A DNA stretch of 64,000 nucleotides from SIG447 sp045577075 (lineage in GTDB: Bacteria; Bacillota; Clostridia; UMGS1883; UMGS1540). A model generated the notes under the pieces. That model saw only the letters and a list, made by a program, of their open reading frames with translations. It made no database searches and was not told the DNA's origin. Positions 1 to 9,349 of the stretch are shown one piece after another (the stretch's first letter is position 1; each line of letters begins with the position of its first letter). A program made the translations under genes and the position numbers. Where the stretch lies: assembly GCA_045577075.1 (NCBI GenBank), contig JAZNHR010000002.1:1-64000 (forward strand), read 5' to 3'.

Positions 1-885
1 TTTTGACGGAACACAGAAGGTCTGGTCGTCAACGTCGCTTGTTTTACCAAGTCTCCGTCTTTTGAAGTACGAATCAATTTCAGACCACGTTACGACGTTA
101 TTTGACACAGACGCAATAACCCCACAGAACGGATAGTGCTCGTCAGAAATAATGGAAAATTCATCGCCCGCTTCATATCCGGGCGTTTCAAAATTGGCGT
201 CGGTATTATCTATAGACGATACTTCGGGCGTTGCGACTTGTTCTTTCGTCAGATAAATCTTTTGATTCTCAAAGTCAACCGATTTAATATAAAATGCTTT
301 TATGCCGGATACGGAGCCATTTCCAAAAGCTATGGTATAGTCGCCGAGTGCCTTGGCCAAGTCCGGCGTCACAAGACTGTGCTCCCCTTCCCCACCGGAA
401 AGTCTGCGTGCAAGTGCGTTGCCAGCTTCCGCCGTAGCCAATGCGGCCGCCGCCTGGGAAATTGCTGCCTGCGCCTGCTGGATTAACGTTTGCAAAACCG
501 TATAATCCTTTTCATCCACGACAGAACCGCCAAAAGAAGAAAAACCGCTCCGGACAGGAAAATGCAAAACCTTAGTAACGGTACTGCCGCTGCCGTCGGA
601 AAGAATCACTTCAAGCTTTGTTTCCCCTGCATACGCATACATGGACGGCTTTATGATATAATAGCCCCTGCCGCCCTCCACCGTTCCGATGTCCGGAATC
701 GGCAACGTCGCCCCCGAGGGCATTGCATGAACCGAAAGATTGTAGCCGGTAATATCATACGGCTTTCCTTCCCTGCAAAATTCTAAAACAAGACCGTAAC
801 CGTTTGCATCCCCGACCGAAAGCGTCACGTTTGATGTAATATCTCGCTGTCCGTCTATGTCAATTTTAATTTTGTATGGTATCAT
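1..885 (-). CDS. Phage baseplate upper protein, BppU-like (partial)
   Basis: The reading frame is open from an ATG at 885 to the window edge (295 codons seen), so the C-terminus is missing. An AGGAGGA SD lies 8 bases upstream. The first ~115 residues (MIPYKIKIDIDG..., then a GLVLEFCREGKPYDITGYN-like stretch) look like the beta-rich N-terminal domain of BppU/DUF2479 upper baseplate proteins, which attach receptor-binding proteins to siphovirus tails. An Ala/Gln-rich helical stretch near residues 130-155 probably forms a trimeric stalk. It is the last structural gene visible and starts 14 bases after the preceding tail gene, so it belongs to the same late operon. The family call rests on the N-terminal pattern and the position after Dit and Gp37-like genes. 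Confidence 0.65.
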   Translation of the reverse strand, partial: MIPYKIKIDIDGQRDITSNVTLSVGDANGYGLVLEFCREGKPYDITGYNLSVHAMPSGATLPIPDIGTVEGGRGYYIIKPSMYAYAGETKLEVILSDGSGSTVTKVLHFPVRSGFSSFGGSVVDEKDYTVLQTLIQQAQAAISQAAAALATAEAGNALARRLSGGEGEHSLVTPDLAKALGDYTIAFGNGSVSGIKAFYIKSVDFENQKIYLTKEQVATPEVSSIDNTDANFETPGYEAGDEFSIISDEHYPFCGVIASVSNNVVTWSEIDSYFKRRRLGKTSDVDDQTFCVPSK

Positions 886-898
886 CTTTATACTCCTC

Positions 899-1765
899 CT
901 ACAAAACCCTTGCTACTGTACTGCTTTTTTGCGCGATGCAGAATTTGATTCCGCGAAGATAAATGCCATAATTGGAGCTTCCACTCCTTTTCGTTCTCCC
1001 CCAAATCTCCACCGTTGACCCCGCGGAAACGTTGACACGAATTACACCGGCAGTATATTCGCTTGTTCCTGTCGCTGTGACCGTGTCCCCGACATCCTTT
1101 CCATCCACATGAATTTTCAAGTTCGCCTGCAGTGTATCAGAGGCCACGGACATATCATAAATGTTCCAATGCGATGGTTTAAAGTAGAACCGAACATCAA
1201 CCGTACCACCATTTGAAACCTGATACTCCATTAATTTCACGAAAGACGAATCTGTTTCCATTTTAGGGCCTACTGAAAATCTTTTTTCGTCAAGATCGGA
1301 AAAAAGAACATAGGGCCCGGGCTCCCATTCCGCCAACCCGTCTGGATTGACGCTTGATGTATTTCCCCTGAATTTGCTGTTTATACGCCTATCTGCTATT
1401 GCCGTGATTTGACCCCCGGACACCGTTACATACGCCAGCACGTGCGCGCCCGTCACGCTTCCCTCTTGCACGGCAATGTCAATATCGTCCGTCTGCTCCC
1501 CCGTTTTGCTCAGCTGCATGATAACGCTGTACGTCCCGGCAGCAGAACCTACCGCCCGACTTTCGGTTGCATTCAGCTCTATTTGGCAGCCGTCCACCCA
1601 GCCGCGGCCCGGCGCAATATTGACTGCAAGCTCGCCGTTTTTGGATACCAGGAGACTGTTTGCCGTTTCTCCGTCCACGCCTGTAGTGCGAAGACCGGCA
1701 ACAATTTTGTTTAAAGCCTCCACCCCATATACCGCATTATCGATAAAATATTTTTTAACCGCCAC
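899..1765 (-). CDS. Phage tail/baseplate protein, function unassigned
   Basis: 288 residues. The start is a GTG at 1765 preceded by GGAGGAGG; an ATG ten codons further upstream lies inside the preceding gene and has no SD. The N-terminal ~115 residues (FIDNAVYGVEALNKIVAGL..., then GRGWVDG and an AYVTVSGG-like turn) form a domain often seen in baseplate or fibre proteins of Clostridia siphoviruses. The C-terminal ~150 residues look like a beta-sandwich (VDVRFYFKPSHWNIYD, VEIWGRTKR) that could bind carbohydrate or the cell surface. It sits between the Gp37-like tail gene and the BppU-like gene with almost no spacing. Adsorption is inferred from position; the family is not firmly recognised. Confidence 0.6.
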   Translation of the reverse strand: MAVKKYFIDNAVYGVEALNKIVAGLRTTGVDGETANSLLVSKNGELAVNIAPGRGWVDGCQIELNATESRAVGSAAGTYSVIMQLSKTGEQTDDIDIAVQEGSVTGAHVLAYVTVSGGQITAIADRRINSKFRGNTSSVNPDGLAEWEPGPYVLFSDLDEKRFSVGPKMETDSSFVKLMEYQVSNGGTVDVRFYFKPSHWNIYDMSVASDTLQANLKIHVDGKDVGDTVTATGTSEYTAGVIRVNVSAGSTVEIWGRTKRSGSSNYGIYLRGIKFCIAQKSSTVARVL

Positions 1766-1766
1766 T

Positions 1767-2759
1767 TTATACCTCCTCCATCGTCGGGCGTTCATAGGAA
1801 TTCAGCCTCTCAAACACCCGCCACACCTCTTTAATTCGTTTATCCTTTGCCACCAGGGTATTTCCAACCATTTTTTGCACGGTAACAATATCTCCCAGCC
1901 CGTAATTGGTGCCAAAAGTAACATTATGTGTTGTTCCTTCAATTTCCTCGGTTTTAGCCGCCTTTTGGAGCTCCGCCCCCGCTTCTGCCGCCGTTTCTCC
2001 GTTTAAAATGCTTTCCCGTCTGTAATACCCTGTCGTGTCATCCTTATCTACCGCCACATAGGATGTCGTTTCCCCGTCTGCCGAGGTTACCTTTCTATAT
2101 CCGCAGCTTCGGTACAGTTCCCCATTAAAGGTATACTGCGCGTCCGAAAAATTGTGCTCGTCCTCGCTGAAGAAAAGCGGGGTCACCGCACTTTGTCCGG
2201 CACTTCTGTCCGTTCCGCGCAACAAACTAAACACAAACTGTTTGCTTTCCGGCCGAAAATCAACGGAAAAGCCTAAGTCCTCAGTCTCGCAAAGCTCCTT
2301 TACGACATCTAGCAGAAGCTTCGGTGAGTCCTTTACCTCATATGCGGTGCTTGCAGTTCCCCCAATACTCGGCGCCAGTACAAAGCCGGACACCAGGCGC
2401 GGTCCCGTCTGCATAAATGCCTCCTGTACCTTTTTCCGAATGATGTTTTCTGCCGTGTCCGTCATGGAAAAGGGCTGCACCACACGCCAGGCAAGCATCT
2501 GGGAAAGAGAACGACCATATGCGGCAAAATCAAAGCCCCCTCGTACATCTGTCATACCCGTTAAAATTGCCGATGCTTCTCCTTGCATGAAAATCGCATC
2601 TCGGTTTTTCATCAAAATGGGAACAAGGTCGCTTTTTGTGTCCGTATGCAGCTCTAGCTTGCCAACATCTGCAAAGCATTCCGTCCATTGCACGCTCGTC
2701 AGGCGGTTTTCAATGTGCAAAAGCGTAAATTCCGGGGTGTATACATAAATATCCTGCAT
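1767..2759 (-). CDS. Siphovirus Gp37-like tail protein
   Basis: 330 residues. It resembles the 'Siphovirus ReqiPepy6 Gp37-like' tail family, which follows Dit in many Gram-positive phages and probably forms part of the baseplate hub or tail-associated protein. Typical pieces are the opening IYVYTPEF, VQWTECFADVGKLELH near residue 24, a GRSLSQMLAWRV stretch near 83, and a C-terminal YGLGDIVTV segment. The start ATG overlaps the Dit stop, so the two are translationally coupled. The stop codon TAA lies within the SD region of the next gene. No peptidase motif is evident, so lytic tail-lysin activity is not proposed. Confidence 0.75.
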   Translation of the reverse strand: MQDIYVYTPEFTLLHIENRLTSVQWTECFADVGKLELHTDTKSDLVPILMKNRDAIFMQGEASAILTGMTDVRGGFDFAAYGRSLSQMLAWRVVQPFSMTDTAENIIRKKVQEAFMQTGPRLVSGFVLAPSIGGTASTAYEVKDSPKLLLDVVKELCETEDLGFSVDFRPESKQFVFSLLRGTDRSAGQSAVTPLFFSEDEHNFSDAQYTFNGELYRSCGYRKVTSADGETTSYVAVDKDDTTGYYRRESILNGETAAEAGAELQKAAKTEEIEGTTHNVTFGTNYGLGDIVTVQKMVGNTLVAKDKRIKEVWRVFERLNSYERPTMEEV

Positions 2760-3616
2760 CAGTACACCGCCTCCGCATATAAATTGCTGTACAAAAGCTG
2801 CACTGAAATCGGCTGGGTTTCCCCTTCCTCGCCAAACCGAATCACATTTTTCCCGGGCTGTAAAATAAATTCACCCAGAATTGTATCACGGCTTTTATAC
2901 TGCAGTAAGTTTCCAGTAATACTGCTTTCCACGCTACGTTTTTCAATATCCACGGTGATGGTTTCATTTTGGTGCAACGTATACTCGAGGCGAATACAGG
3001 CACCTGTTGTCTCATTTGTTAAAACGATACCGCTCTTCTCCTCCGAAAGCGTGCCTGCCGAAATGACAATCACCGGCTCTATAGCCGCATCGCCTATGTT
3101 TGCCACCGTCCCCTTTGTATAGCGGTAGGTAAATACTCTGGGAAACATCATGCCTCTTTGCAGGTTGTCTGCACGGAAGTAAAGCGGCACCGCTATGGTA
3201 TCCGCATCACGGAAATACGGGTTGTCTGCCAAAAGCGAAAACGTCACCTCCTGTGCGGCCGCATTATAATGCGCGAGCGTCGAAGGAAGCGGGCGGCAGG
3301 TGATTTTACGCATTTTTCCACTAAAATTCAGCCGTAGCATCACTTCCTCCGTGGTGTTTAAAATTCGCATTGCCTGTGAAAGCCGCCACTGCCGCTGTTG
3401 CATATCCGCCGTGTTTAGATCTGCCGTAATGGTAATGGTACGCGGAAGCGGCAATACCTCTAGGGTTTTCTGTCCCGGCACGCCTACGTACTGTACCGTT
3501 TTTGCCTCCGTTTCTACCGGGCCCAGCCCTTCGATGCTTCGTATACGCCAGGTATCCTTTGTGCGGCCTCCCAGTACGATGCTTCCCTTTTTGCCTTCAA
3601 TTGTTACATGTATCAT
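2759..3616 (-). CDS. Phage distal tail protein (Dit, Sipho_tail family)
   Basis: 285 residues, the usual length for Dit, the hexameric hub joining the tail tube to the baseplate. Family-like features are the IRSIEGLGPVE turn near residue 26, a GVPGQKTLEVLPLPRTITI strand pair near 45-65, and the ADNPYFRD motif near 147 that is frequent in Sipho_tail proteins. It lies immediately after the tape measure gene, its ATG overlapping that gene's TGA by one base, with a GGGAGG SD inside the tape measure tail. The order tape measure-Dit-Gp37-like-BppU is standard for siphoviruses of Firmicutes. Confidence 0.85.
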   Translation of the reverse strand: MIHVTIEGKKGSIVLGGRTKDTWRIRSIEGLGPVETEAKTVQYVGVPGQKTLEVLPLPRTITITADLNTADMQQRQWRLSQAMRILNTTEEVMLRLNFSGKMRKITCRPLPSTLAHYNAAAQEVTFSLLADNPYFRDADTIAVPLYFRADNLQRGMMFPRVFTYRYTKGTVANIGDAAIEPVIVISAGTLSEEKSGIVLTNETTGACIRLEYTLHQNETITVDIEKRSVESSITGNLLQYKSRDTILGEFILQPGKNVIRFGEEGETQPISVQLLYSNLYAEAVY

Positions 3617-6600
3617 CAGTTTCCTCCCAGAGTGTTGGTAATCGTCGTATCCTTTTTAATCCGTTCTGCCTCGGCAGGCGATGCGGCCGAAACATAGACG
3701 GTAGAATTAAAATTGTTCGTATTACCGCCGTAAAACGGCACACCGGTAAGGCCCCCCAGCTGAAATGGCGTAAGTACGGACAAGCTTCTCGAAAATGCAC
3801 CTTTAATTTTTGTAAAGACTGTCTCAATTTGCTCTATAAAGCCCTCTCCAAACTTGTCCGCCGCAGTTTTTCCGTTGTCGAAAAAGCCCTCCGGCACTTG
3901 CTTGCCTGCCTCTTTCAGCGCCGTCGCAAAGGAATTGATTGCCTCGTCTGTTTCCTCCGAATACAGTTCCCGGGCGATTGCACCAGAAAGGTCTTGGTTT
4001 TCCTGCCATTCTTTTATATACGCGGCAAATTCCTCGTCCGAAGCCTCCGTTAAAAGCTTTGCAAAGGCCATCCCGTCTTCCACGGACATATCCCGCAAAA
4101 CGTCCAGAAGCTCCGTCGGCACGCCGCGTTCCTTTACGGCTAAAATCGCATCCTTGTAGGTTGAAAGCGTTTCATTATCCGCAGCGTAGTCATGCAGTGC
4201 CCTTTTGGTATACGAAAGAGTCTCCTCATTTCCTTTCTTATCTTTCGTCTTTACCTGGATTTTCTGCTCGTCATAGGGTGCTTTCGTGACGGACTGCAGC
4301 TTCTTCTCCATGCTCTCCTGCAGCTTAATGACCCCGTCAATACTTTTTTCTGCTTCCTTAGCGATGTCCGTAAAGGCTTCCTTGTGATGCTCGGTAATGT
4401 CGTCCGTATAGCCCTGCCACGCCTCGCTGCCTTCCTCCAGATACTCGTCCCGGATTCTTTCCAGCTCCACATAATATTCCGCTTCGGATATAAGCCCTGC
4501 CGAAAGACGGTTTTTTAAGCTCGTCTGTTCGTCTTTGGCAAGCTTTTCCTGTCCCTCCGCAAGCTCTATGGTATAATTCCACCAATCCTGCGTACCCTTT
4601 TTCAGGTATCCGTTGCGCCAGTACTCCAGCTGCCGGTAATATTCCTTCTGGGTGATAAGCCCGATGTCCAGCTGAAGTTTCAGCTGTTCCAGCGCATGCT
4701 TGCCCTCGTCCGAAAGTTCCCACTCCGTAAAATCAATGGCAAAAGCCGTTCCCTCCGGTACAAATCGCTTGATGGCGTTTAGGGTACTCTCGGCAAGCTT
4801 TTCTGCAGCCGCTTCTGCACGCGCCACACCGTCCGCAATGCCGGCAACAAAGCCATCCGAAAAGTCGTTTCCAAGATACCGTGTTTCCTTTGCCGCCGAA
4901 TGGGAATCCTGCGTTTCTTGTATGGACGTGAGTCCTGCTTCTGCGATCTGTTCTGCAGCCGCACTCGCTTTTTTCGCGCCTCCCGAAATGGCATTTGCAT
5001 ACCCATTAACAAAATCATCCCCAAGATAGCCTGTTTCCTTGGAAGGAGAATTTGAATCCTGCGCCTCTTTGCCGGCGTTCAATGCAGCCTGCACCAGCGT
5101 AAAAACAGCCTGTTGTACTTTCACTTTTGCACCCGGACTGCAAATTTCCTGTGCGTAGCCCGCCGCAAAATCAAGTCCCAGCGCGCTAAAATCCGCTTGA
5201 TGCTCTTCCGCGCTTGCCTTGAGCCCCTCTACAAGGGCTGAGATATCCAGCGGTGCGCCGTTTAAAGAAGCGACGATTGCCTCCGCCAGCTGCTTACCGC
5301 CTTCATCTCCCATACCTCTAAGATTTTTGGCGATTCCCTCTTCAGCTTTTCCGCCGGATTCGTTATATGCCTCAACAAGCAGCTTTCCATAATTTTTACT
5401 ATCATCAATCCTCTGTTGCCACAACTGCCGCTCGGCGTCTGTTCTTGCTTTGTTTTTTTGAGTCTCCAGTTCCTGAATTTCCAAGCTGGTTTCCATCATT
5501 TCGGCAACAAGGACGTTTTTATCTTTCCTGGCTAAAGCTTGTATTTCTTCAGCTGATCGCTTTCGCCCCACAATAACAGCGTCGTAATTTCCAAGCTGTA
5601 TTTCTGTACATGCAGTGGAATAACGCGCTTCATTTTCTGCCGTTTTTTTGGAAATATCTGCATATTCTTGTACTTTCTTTTGCGCATCGGCAATTTCTGT
5701 CTGCATGGTATCATACGTTTCTGCAACTACTTTTGCACTATCAGACAGTCCTAAATTCATTTCATTGGCAAGCTCGATGACCTCTATTTGCGACATTTTC
5801 ATTGCGGCCTCAAGGGAAAGGTTTTGCTCTACTAGCTGTCGAGCCTCCTTTTCAGCCTCTGCAATTTGTCGGCGTTTTTCCGCCAGTAGCTCTGCGTTTT
5901 GGGTCGCCTCATCTTCTTTCTCGGCCTGCAATTTTACCCCGGCTTGATATTCCTCAAAATAAGAGTCTGCAACGGCCTGTGCCTGCTTTGCCTTGATTAA
6001 CTCCTGTGTCTTGGCAATCAGCTTGTCATATTGCTCGATAACACCGCCTGTCATTTCATATTCTGTTCCGAGGGCTTTATTTAGCTCTCCCAAAATATAA
6101 TTGGCTCTGGCACGGTCAGCGTCTTGCACCCTGCCGTTTGCATCTGCCAGAGCTATAAGCTCCTCGTAAAGTGCTTCCGTATTGTCCAGAAGCATAACGT
6201 CTACCTCGGCCTGCGCTTCACTGGCTTGAACGCTCTGGTGGTATGCATCAATCCCCTCACGAATCGCCTCTGTGTTCTTCTGCATCGTTTGGATATCTGC
6301 TTCCATTTCCGCACGCAGTTTCTTTTGTGCATCTGTTTCCCGGTTACAGGCGCTATACAAAATAGCTATGCCTGCCGCCAGCGCTGCCACCGCCGCCACT
6401 ACAACCCCCACAGGATTTGCCGCCCACGCCGCATTCAGAGCAAGCTGTGCCTTGGTGCAAAGTGCCTTGGCAGCTGTTAGGATTGGCATTTTTCCCGAGA
6501 GAACACCAACAACAGCAGTGGAAAGCTTCATATTTCCCGCCAAAAGAAGCTGCGCGTTACTGTTCGTCACAACCGCTCTGGTATAATCTGCTGCGGCGAC

Positions 6601-8163
6601 GGACGCTGCCTTCAAAAAGCCACTAACCTTCGACACGATTTGCATACCCTTTGTAGCCGTAATGTATGCTACGGTTATGGTGGTGAGGGTCTTTAAATTA
6701 TTCCCGACAAGCTCCAGCGCTGCGGTAAACGGCTTGAGAATGGGAATCGCATCTCCAAGCCCCTTGGCAAAGCCCTTTAATATTTCTCCTGCGAGGTCTG
6801 CAATTTTCGGGATAAATTTTTGTATGGTTTTAACCAACAGCACCCCAAGCTTTGCCGCCGACTCTCCAATAACATCGGCATTTTCTATCAGGCTGTCCGC
6901 CAGCTTTTCAATAAGCCCTGCGCCTGCCTCTAAAATACCCGGTGCCGACTCTACAAGCCGAACGGCCAAGTCGCCGAGAATATCTCCCAAGGCATCTACA
7001 GCACCCGTAAGCCCGTCACTCTCAAAGGCCGCCTGTATTTCGCCCACATATTCCCCGAGAAGGTCTACGGCTCCACCGATATCCGTATTGGTGGACTCAT
7101 AAAAGGTAATTCCAAGCTCCGTAACCCGGTTTTTTAAAATAGCAAGACGGCTTTCCATGGTGGCATACCGCTGTTCTGCTTCCGCAGTCAGCGCCGTATT
7201 TTCTGCCCACGCACTTGACCCAAGCTCCAGCGCATTTGCAAACAAATCCGCCGCACCGCTGGCACGGGAAAGGGCATCGCTCATGCGCACCTCGGTAATA
7301 CCGAGGTCGTTTAGGACCTTAACGACGGACATGCCTCGTTCTTCGCTTTTTCCAAGTCCATCAATAAACGAAAGGATTGCACCGGCGGCATCCTTTTGGA
7401 AGGCGGATTTAAATTCCGCCGCGCTCATGCCGGCAACGGTAGCAAAATTCTTCAGATCCGCATTGCCGGTTTCCACGGCAAGCTGCATATCCTTAAACAC
7501 CTTGCTGAATGCCGTGCCGCCTGCCTCCGCCTCAATACCCACGGAAGAAAGCGCACCTGCAAAGGACAGAATCTGCGCCTCGGAAAGTCCGATTTGCTTG
7601 CCTGTGCCGGCAAGGCGCATCGCCATTGCCGCAATGTCCGCTTCCGTTGTGGCGAGGTTATTGCCAAGGGCTACTATGGCACTGCCGAGCCTGTCAAAGT
7701 TCCCCTGGTCCATGCCCGTAATATTGGCAAACTTTGCAAGGGTCGAGGCGGCCTCCTCGCCTGCAAGGTTTGTCGCTACACCAAGGTCCGCCATGGTTTT
7801 GGTAAACCCTAAAAGGTTTTCCTTCTCAATCCCGAGCTGTCCCGCGCTTTCCGCAATGCCGGCAATCGCATCGGCAGCCATCGGCATCTCGCCCGCAAGG
7901 TCTAAAATCCCCTCACGAAGCTGGGCAAGCTCCTGTTCGGTACCGTTTACCGTCTTTTTTACGCCTGCAAACGCACTTTCAAAGTTAATCCCGGCACGAA
8001 TTGCCGCGCCGCCGAGTCCTGCGAGTGCCGTTCCTGCCGCGCCTATAGCAGCAGTCACCGCCCCTATGGACTTCGTTGCAACCTTTCCCAGCTTTCCTAT
8101 TCCGCTTGTAAAGCCGGAGGCATCTATTTTGGTATCAAAAATCAAAGAGCCGTCATGGGCCAT
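3616..8163 (-). CDS. Phage tail tape measure protein (TP901 type)
   Basis: 1515 residues. It sets tail length and is probably ejected with the DNA. I take the ATG at 8163 because AAAGGAGG sits six bases upstream; the ATG at 8169 abuts the SD. The N-terminal ~350 residues carry the TP901-type core (GINFESAFAGVKKTVNGT, then alpha-helical LAGEMP and MRLAGTGKQIGLSEAQIL segments). Hydrophobic helices follow around residues 480-620 (VGVVVAAVAALAAGIAILY), then long Glu/Lys/Ala-rich coiled coils and near-repeated SPSKETGYLGDDFVNGYA / SAAKETRYLGNDFSDGFVAG blocks near 1020-1090. At ~10 nm per 65-70 residues the length would suit a tail of about 200 nm, which is only a rule-of-thumb estimate. Confidence 0.93.
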   Translation of the reverse strand: MAHDGSLIFDTKIDASGFTSGIGKLGKVATKSIGAVTAAIGAAGTALAGLGGAAIRAGINFESAFAGVKKTVNGTEQELAQLREGILDLAGEMPMAADAIAGIAESAGQLGIEKENLLGFTKTMADLGVATNLAGEEAASTLAKFANITGMDQGNFDRLGSAIVALGNNLATTEADIAAMAMRLAGTGKQIGLSEAQILSFAGALSSVGIEAEAGGTAFSKVFKDMQLAVETGNADLKNFATVAGMSAAEFKSAFQKDAAGAILSFIDGLGKSEERGMSVVKVLNDLGITEVRMSDALSRASGAADLFANALELGSSAWAENTALTAEAEQRYATMESRLAILKNRVTELGITFYESTNTDIGGAVDLLGEYVGEIQAAFESDGLTGAVDALGDILGDLAVRLVESAPGILEAGAGLIEKLADSLIENADVIGESAAKLGVLLVKTIQKFIPKIADLAGEILKGFAKGLGDAIPILKPFTAALELVGNNLKTLTTITVAYITATKGMQIVSKVSGFLKAASVAAADYTRAVVTNSNAQLLLAGNMKLSTAVVGVLSGKMPILTAAKALCTKAQLALNAAWAANPVGVVVAAVAALAAGIAILYSACNRETDAQKKLRAEMEADIQTMQKNTEAIREGIDAYHQSVQASEAQAEVDVMLLDNTEALYEELIALADANGRVQDADRARANYILGELNKALGTEYEMTGGVIEQYDKLIAKTQELIKAKQAQAVADSYFEEYQAGVKLQAEKEDEATQNAELLAEKRRQIAEAEKEARQLVEQNLSLEAAMKMSQIEVIELANEMNLGLSDSAKVVAETYDTMQTEIADAQKKVQEYADISKKTAENEARYSTACTEIQLGNYDAVIVGRKRSAEEIQALARKDKNVLVAEMMETSLEIQELETQKNKARTDAERQLWQQRIDDSKNYGKLLVEAYNESGGKAEEGIAKNLRGMGDEGGKQLAEAIVASLNGAPLDISALVEGLKASAEEHQADFSALGLDFAAGYAQEICSPGAKVKVQQAVFTLVQAALNAGKEAQDSNSPSKETGYLGDDFVNGYANAISGGAKKASAAAEQIAEAGLTSIQETQDSHSAAKETRYLGNDFSDGFVAGIADGVARAEAAAEKLAESTLNAIKRFVPEGTAFAIDFTEWELSDEGKHALEQLKLQLDIGLITQKEYYRQLEYWRNGYLKKGTQDWWNYTIELAEGQEKLAKDEQTSLKNRLSAGLISEAEYYVELERIRDEYLEEGSEAWQGYTDDITEHHKEAFTDIAKEAEKSIDGVIKLQESMEKKLQSVTKAPYDEQKIQVKTKDKKGNEETLSYTKRALHDYAADNETLSTYKDAILAVKERGVPTELLDVLRDMSVEDGMAFAKLLTEASDEEFAAYIKEWQENQDLSGAIARELYSEETDEAINSFATALKEAGKQVPEGFFDNGKTAADKFGEGFIEQIETVFTKIKGAFSRSLSVLTPFQLGGLTGVPFYGGNTNNFNSTVYVSAASPAEAERIKKDTTITNTLGGN

Positions 8164-8250
8164 ATGCATCCTCCTTTTTTAGGTGGCGCATGGCCTCTCG
8201 GGCTCTCTTAGTGCGCTTTTCGCCGAAGGCCTCTTTGGGGCTCTGCACGG

Positions 8251-8397
8251 CTATATTTTAATTTCTGTTTCTTTTTTGCAGCCCCTGCAGCGGACAAAAA
8301 TGCCACTGCAGCTTGCCGCATCCGTGTACAAAAGTAATTTTTTTCCGCAATGGGGACATAAAAACCACCTTCGCCACGTTGGTGCTTTTATCATCAT
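8251..8397 (-). CDS. Small Com-like zinc-ribbon protein before the tape measure gene
   Basis: 48 codons (ATG ATG ATA...). Two Cys pairs (CPHCGKKL near residues 14-21 and CRGCKKE near 37-43), plus a lone Cys30, form a rubredoxin-like zinc ribbon ending EIKI. This resembles the small Cys-rich/Com-like proteins found in many Firmicutes prophages; Mu Com is an mRNA-binding translational activator, but the function of the phage relatives is unknown. The gene starts three bases after the Gp15 stop and so is probably coupled to it. About 80 bases of unusual sequence separate its TAG from the tape measure start. Identification rests on the Cys spacing and the location. Confidence 0.7.
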   Translation of the reverse strand: MMIKAPTWRRWFLCPHCGKKLLLYTDAASCSGIFVRCRGCKKETEIKI

Positions 8398-8399
8398 AT

Positions 8400-8975
8400 T
8401 TAAAACAACGCTTCCATCGCCGAAACCATGTCCCTTTCCTTTTCCGTCTCCGTCCGCATATCCGGTAGCCGATAACGGTTTTTCATCCGCAAATAAAACT
8501 GCTTCTGTTGCTTGTCACGGATTTTGGATATATCACAGCTTCGGTACTCCATAATTTTTACAAAGGGCTCGTTTTCGTCAAGCGCAGCAAAAAGTGCCTT
8601 AAACTGTAGCCAGTGTAGGCTGTCTTTTGTAAGGTCAAGCCCGTACTGCCGCATAAAGGCGGCGTAGATATACTGTGCATCGTGCAGGAAGCTGTATATC
8701 GGAGCACCCACCGGCGCATCCGTTTTTGCCGCTCTCCCGCTTTCTTTCTCACCGGCGTAAAAGTCCATCAGTGCTTTTGCTGCTGCACCAAAGTGTGGCG
8801 GCAACTCCTCCTTATACGGTGCGAAAAGCGCCACAATTTTTTGCTCGGGCGGCATCGTTTTGTCCGAGAGCGCAATGTCATACCGAATCCAGACCCGAAA
8901 ATCCGTCTCAATCGGGTACGCCCTGCCCGAAACCCATACCGCCTCCGGAAGCGTATCGGTCAAAATATTTATCAT
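8400..8975 (-). CDS. Gp15-family phage protein (tail assembly chaperone region)
   Basis: 191 residues. The sequence fits the bacteriophage Gp15 family (PF06854), with an N-terminal IETDFRVWIRYDIAL near residue 22 and a central LTKDSLHWLQFKALFAAL segment near 115. Gp15 genes lie between the gpG-like chaperone and the tape measure gene, taking the place of the frameshifted gpGT product of other siphoviruses. The ATG overlaps the TAA of the upstream gene, indicating coupled translation. A role in loading the tape measure protein during tail assembly is inferred from position. Confidence 0.85.
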   Translation of the reverse strand: MINILTDTLPEAVWVSGRAYPIETDFRVWIRYDIALSDKTMPPEQKIVALFAPYKEELPPHFGAAAKALMDFYAGEKESGRAAKTDAPVGAPIYSFLHDAQYIYAAFMRQYGLDLTKDSLHWLQFKALFAALDENEPFVKIMEYRSCDISKIRDKQQKQFYLRMKNRYRLPDMRTETEKERDMVSAMEALF

Positions 8976-9304
8976 TATGATTTTCCTGTAATTCTCGTTA
9001 TCTCCGAAAATGTCTCATCATAGTTTTTTACAATGTCTATAAGCTGTCCGAAGGCTTCCACGCATGCTGCCACGCTCTCCCGCTTTCCAAACATCTTCGT
9101 GCTTGTACCTTTGCCGAAAATCGCATCAAAGGTTTCAAAAAAGAGCTTGCAGGTTTCGTGCAATATTTCGCTGGCAAGACCCTCCTTCGGGAGACGCGCC
9201 GCACGCGCATTATAGCTTTCCGCAGCTTTTTCGTACTTCTTGACAAAGGCAGCATCCGTGGGGTCGATTTCCGCCTCGAATTCTCCAACCTTAAATAGTT
9301 TCAT
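8975..9304 (-). CDS. Phage tail assembly chaperone, DUF6673/gpG-like
   Basis: 109 residues, acidic and helical (AAFVKKYEKAAESYNARA near residue 19; LHETCKLFFETFDAIFG near 48). It matches the small protein placed between the tail tube and Gp15 genes in clostridial phages, annotated as DUF6673. By analogy to lambda gpG it would keep the tape measure protein soluble during tail assembly. GAGAGGAG precedes the ATG at 9304. An intrinsic terminator sits just upstream, between this gene and the tail tube gene, which would make this and later tail genes less expressed than the tube protein. Confidence 0.7.
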   Translation of the reverse strand: MKLFKVGEFEAEIDPTDAAFVKKYEKAAESYNARAARLPKEGLASEILHETCKLFFETFDAIFGKGTSTKMFGKRESVAACVEAFGQLIDIVKNYDETFSEITRITGKS

Positions 9305-9324
9305 AAAATTCTCCTCTCTTACAA

Positions 9325-9348
9325 GAAAAAGGGGCTTTTAAAGCCCCT
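9325..9348 (-). terminator. Intrinsic terminator after the major tail protein gene
   Basis: On the minus strand GGGGCTTT and AAAGCCCC (9331-9347) form a compact hairpin followed by TTTTTC. It lies 3 bases after the tail tube stop. Partial termination here would raise the ratio of tube protein to downstream chaperone and tape measure protein; no new promoter is visible downstream, so readthrough is required. Confidence 0.75.
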
Positions 9349-9349
9349 C

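Noticed and set aside
1..899. Lysis cassette (holin/endolysin) within the window
   Set aside because: No such gene is visible; it probably lies beyond position 1, after the baseplate genes.
3502..4053. 183-codon plus-strand ORF
   Set aside because: Opposite-strand shadow of the Dit and tape measure genes with no SD.
7157..8182. 341-codon plus-strand ORF within the tape measure gene
   Set aside because: It is the reverse-frame shadow of a strongly coding gene: Ser/Ala-rich with no SD or family resemblance.
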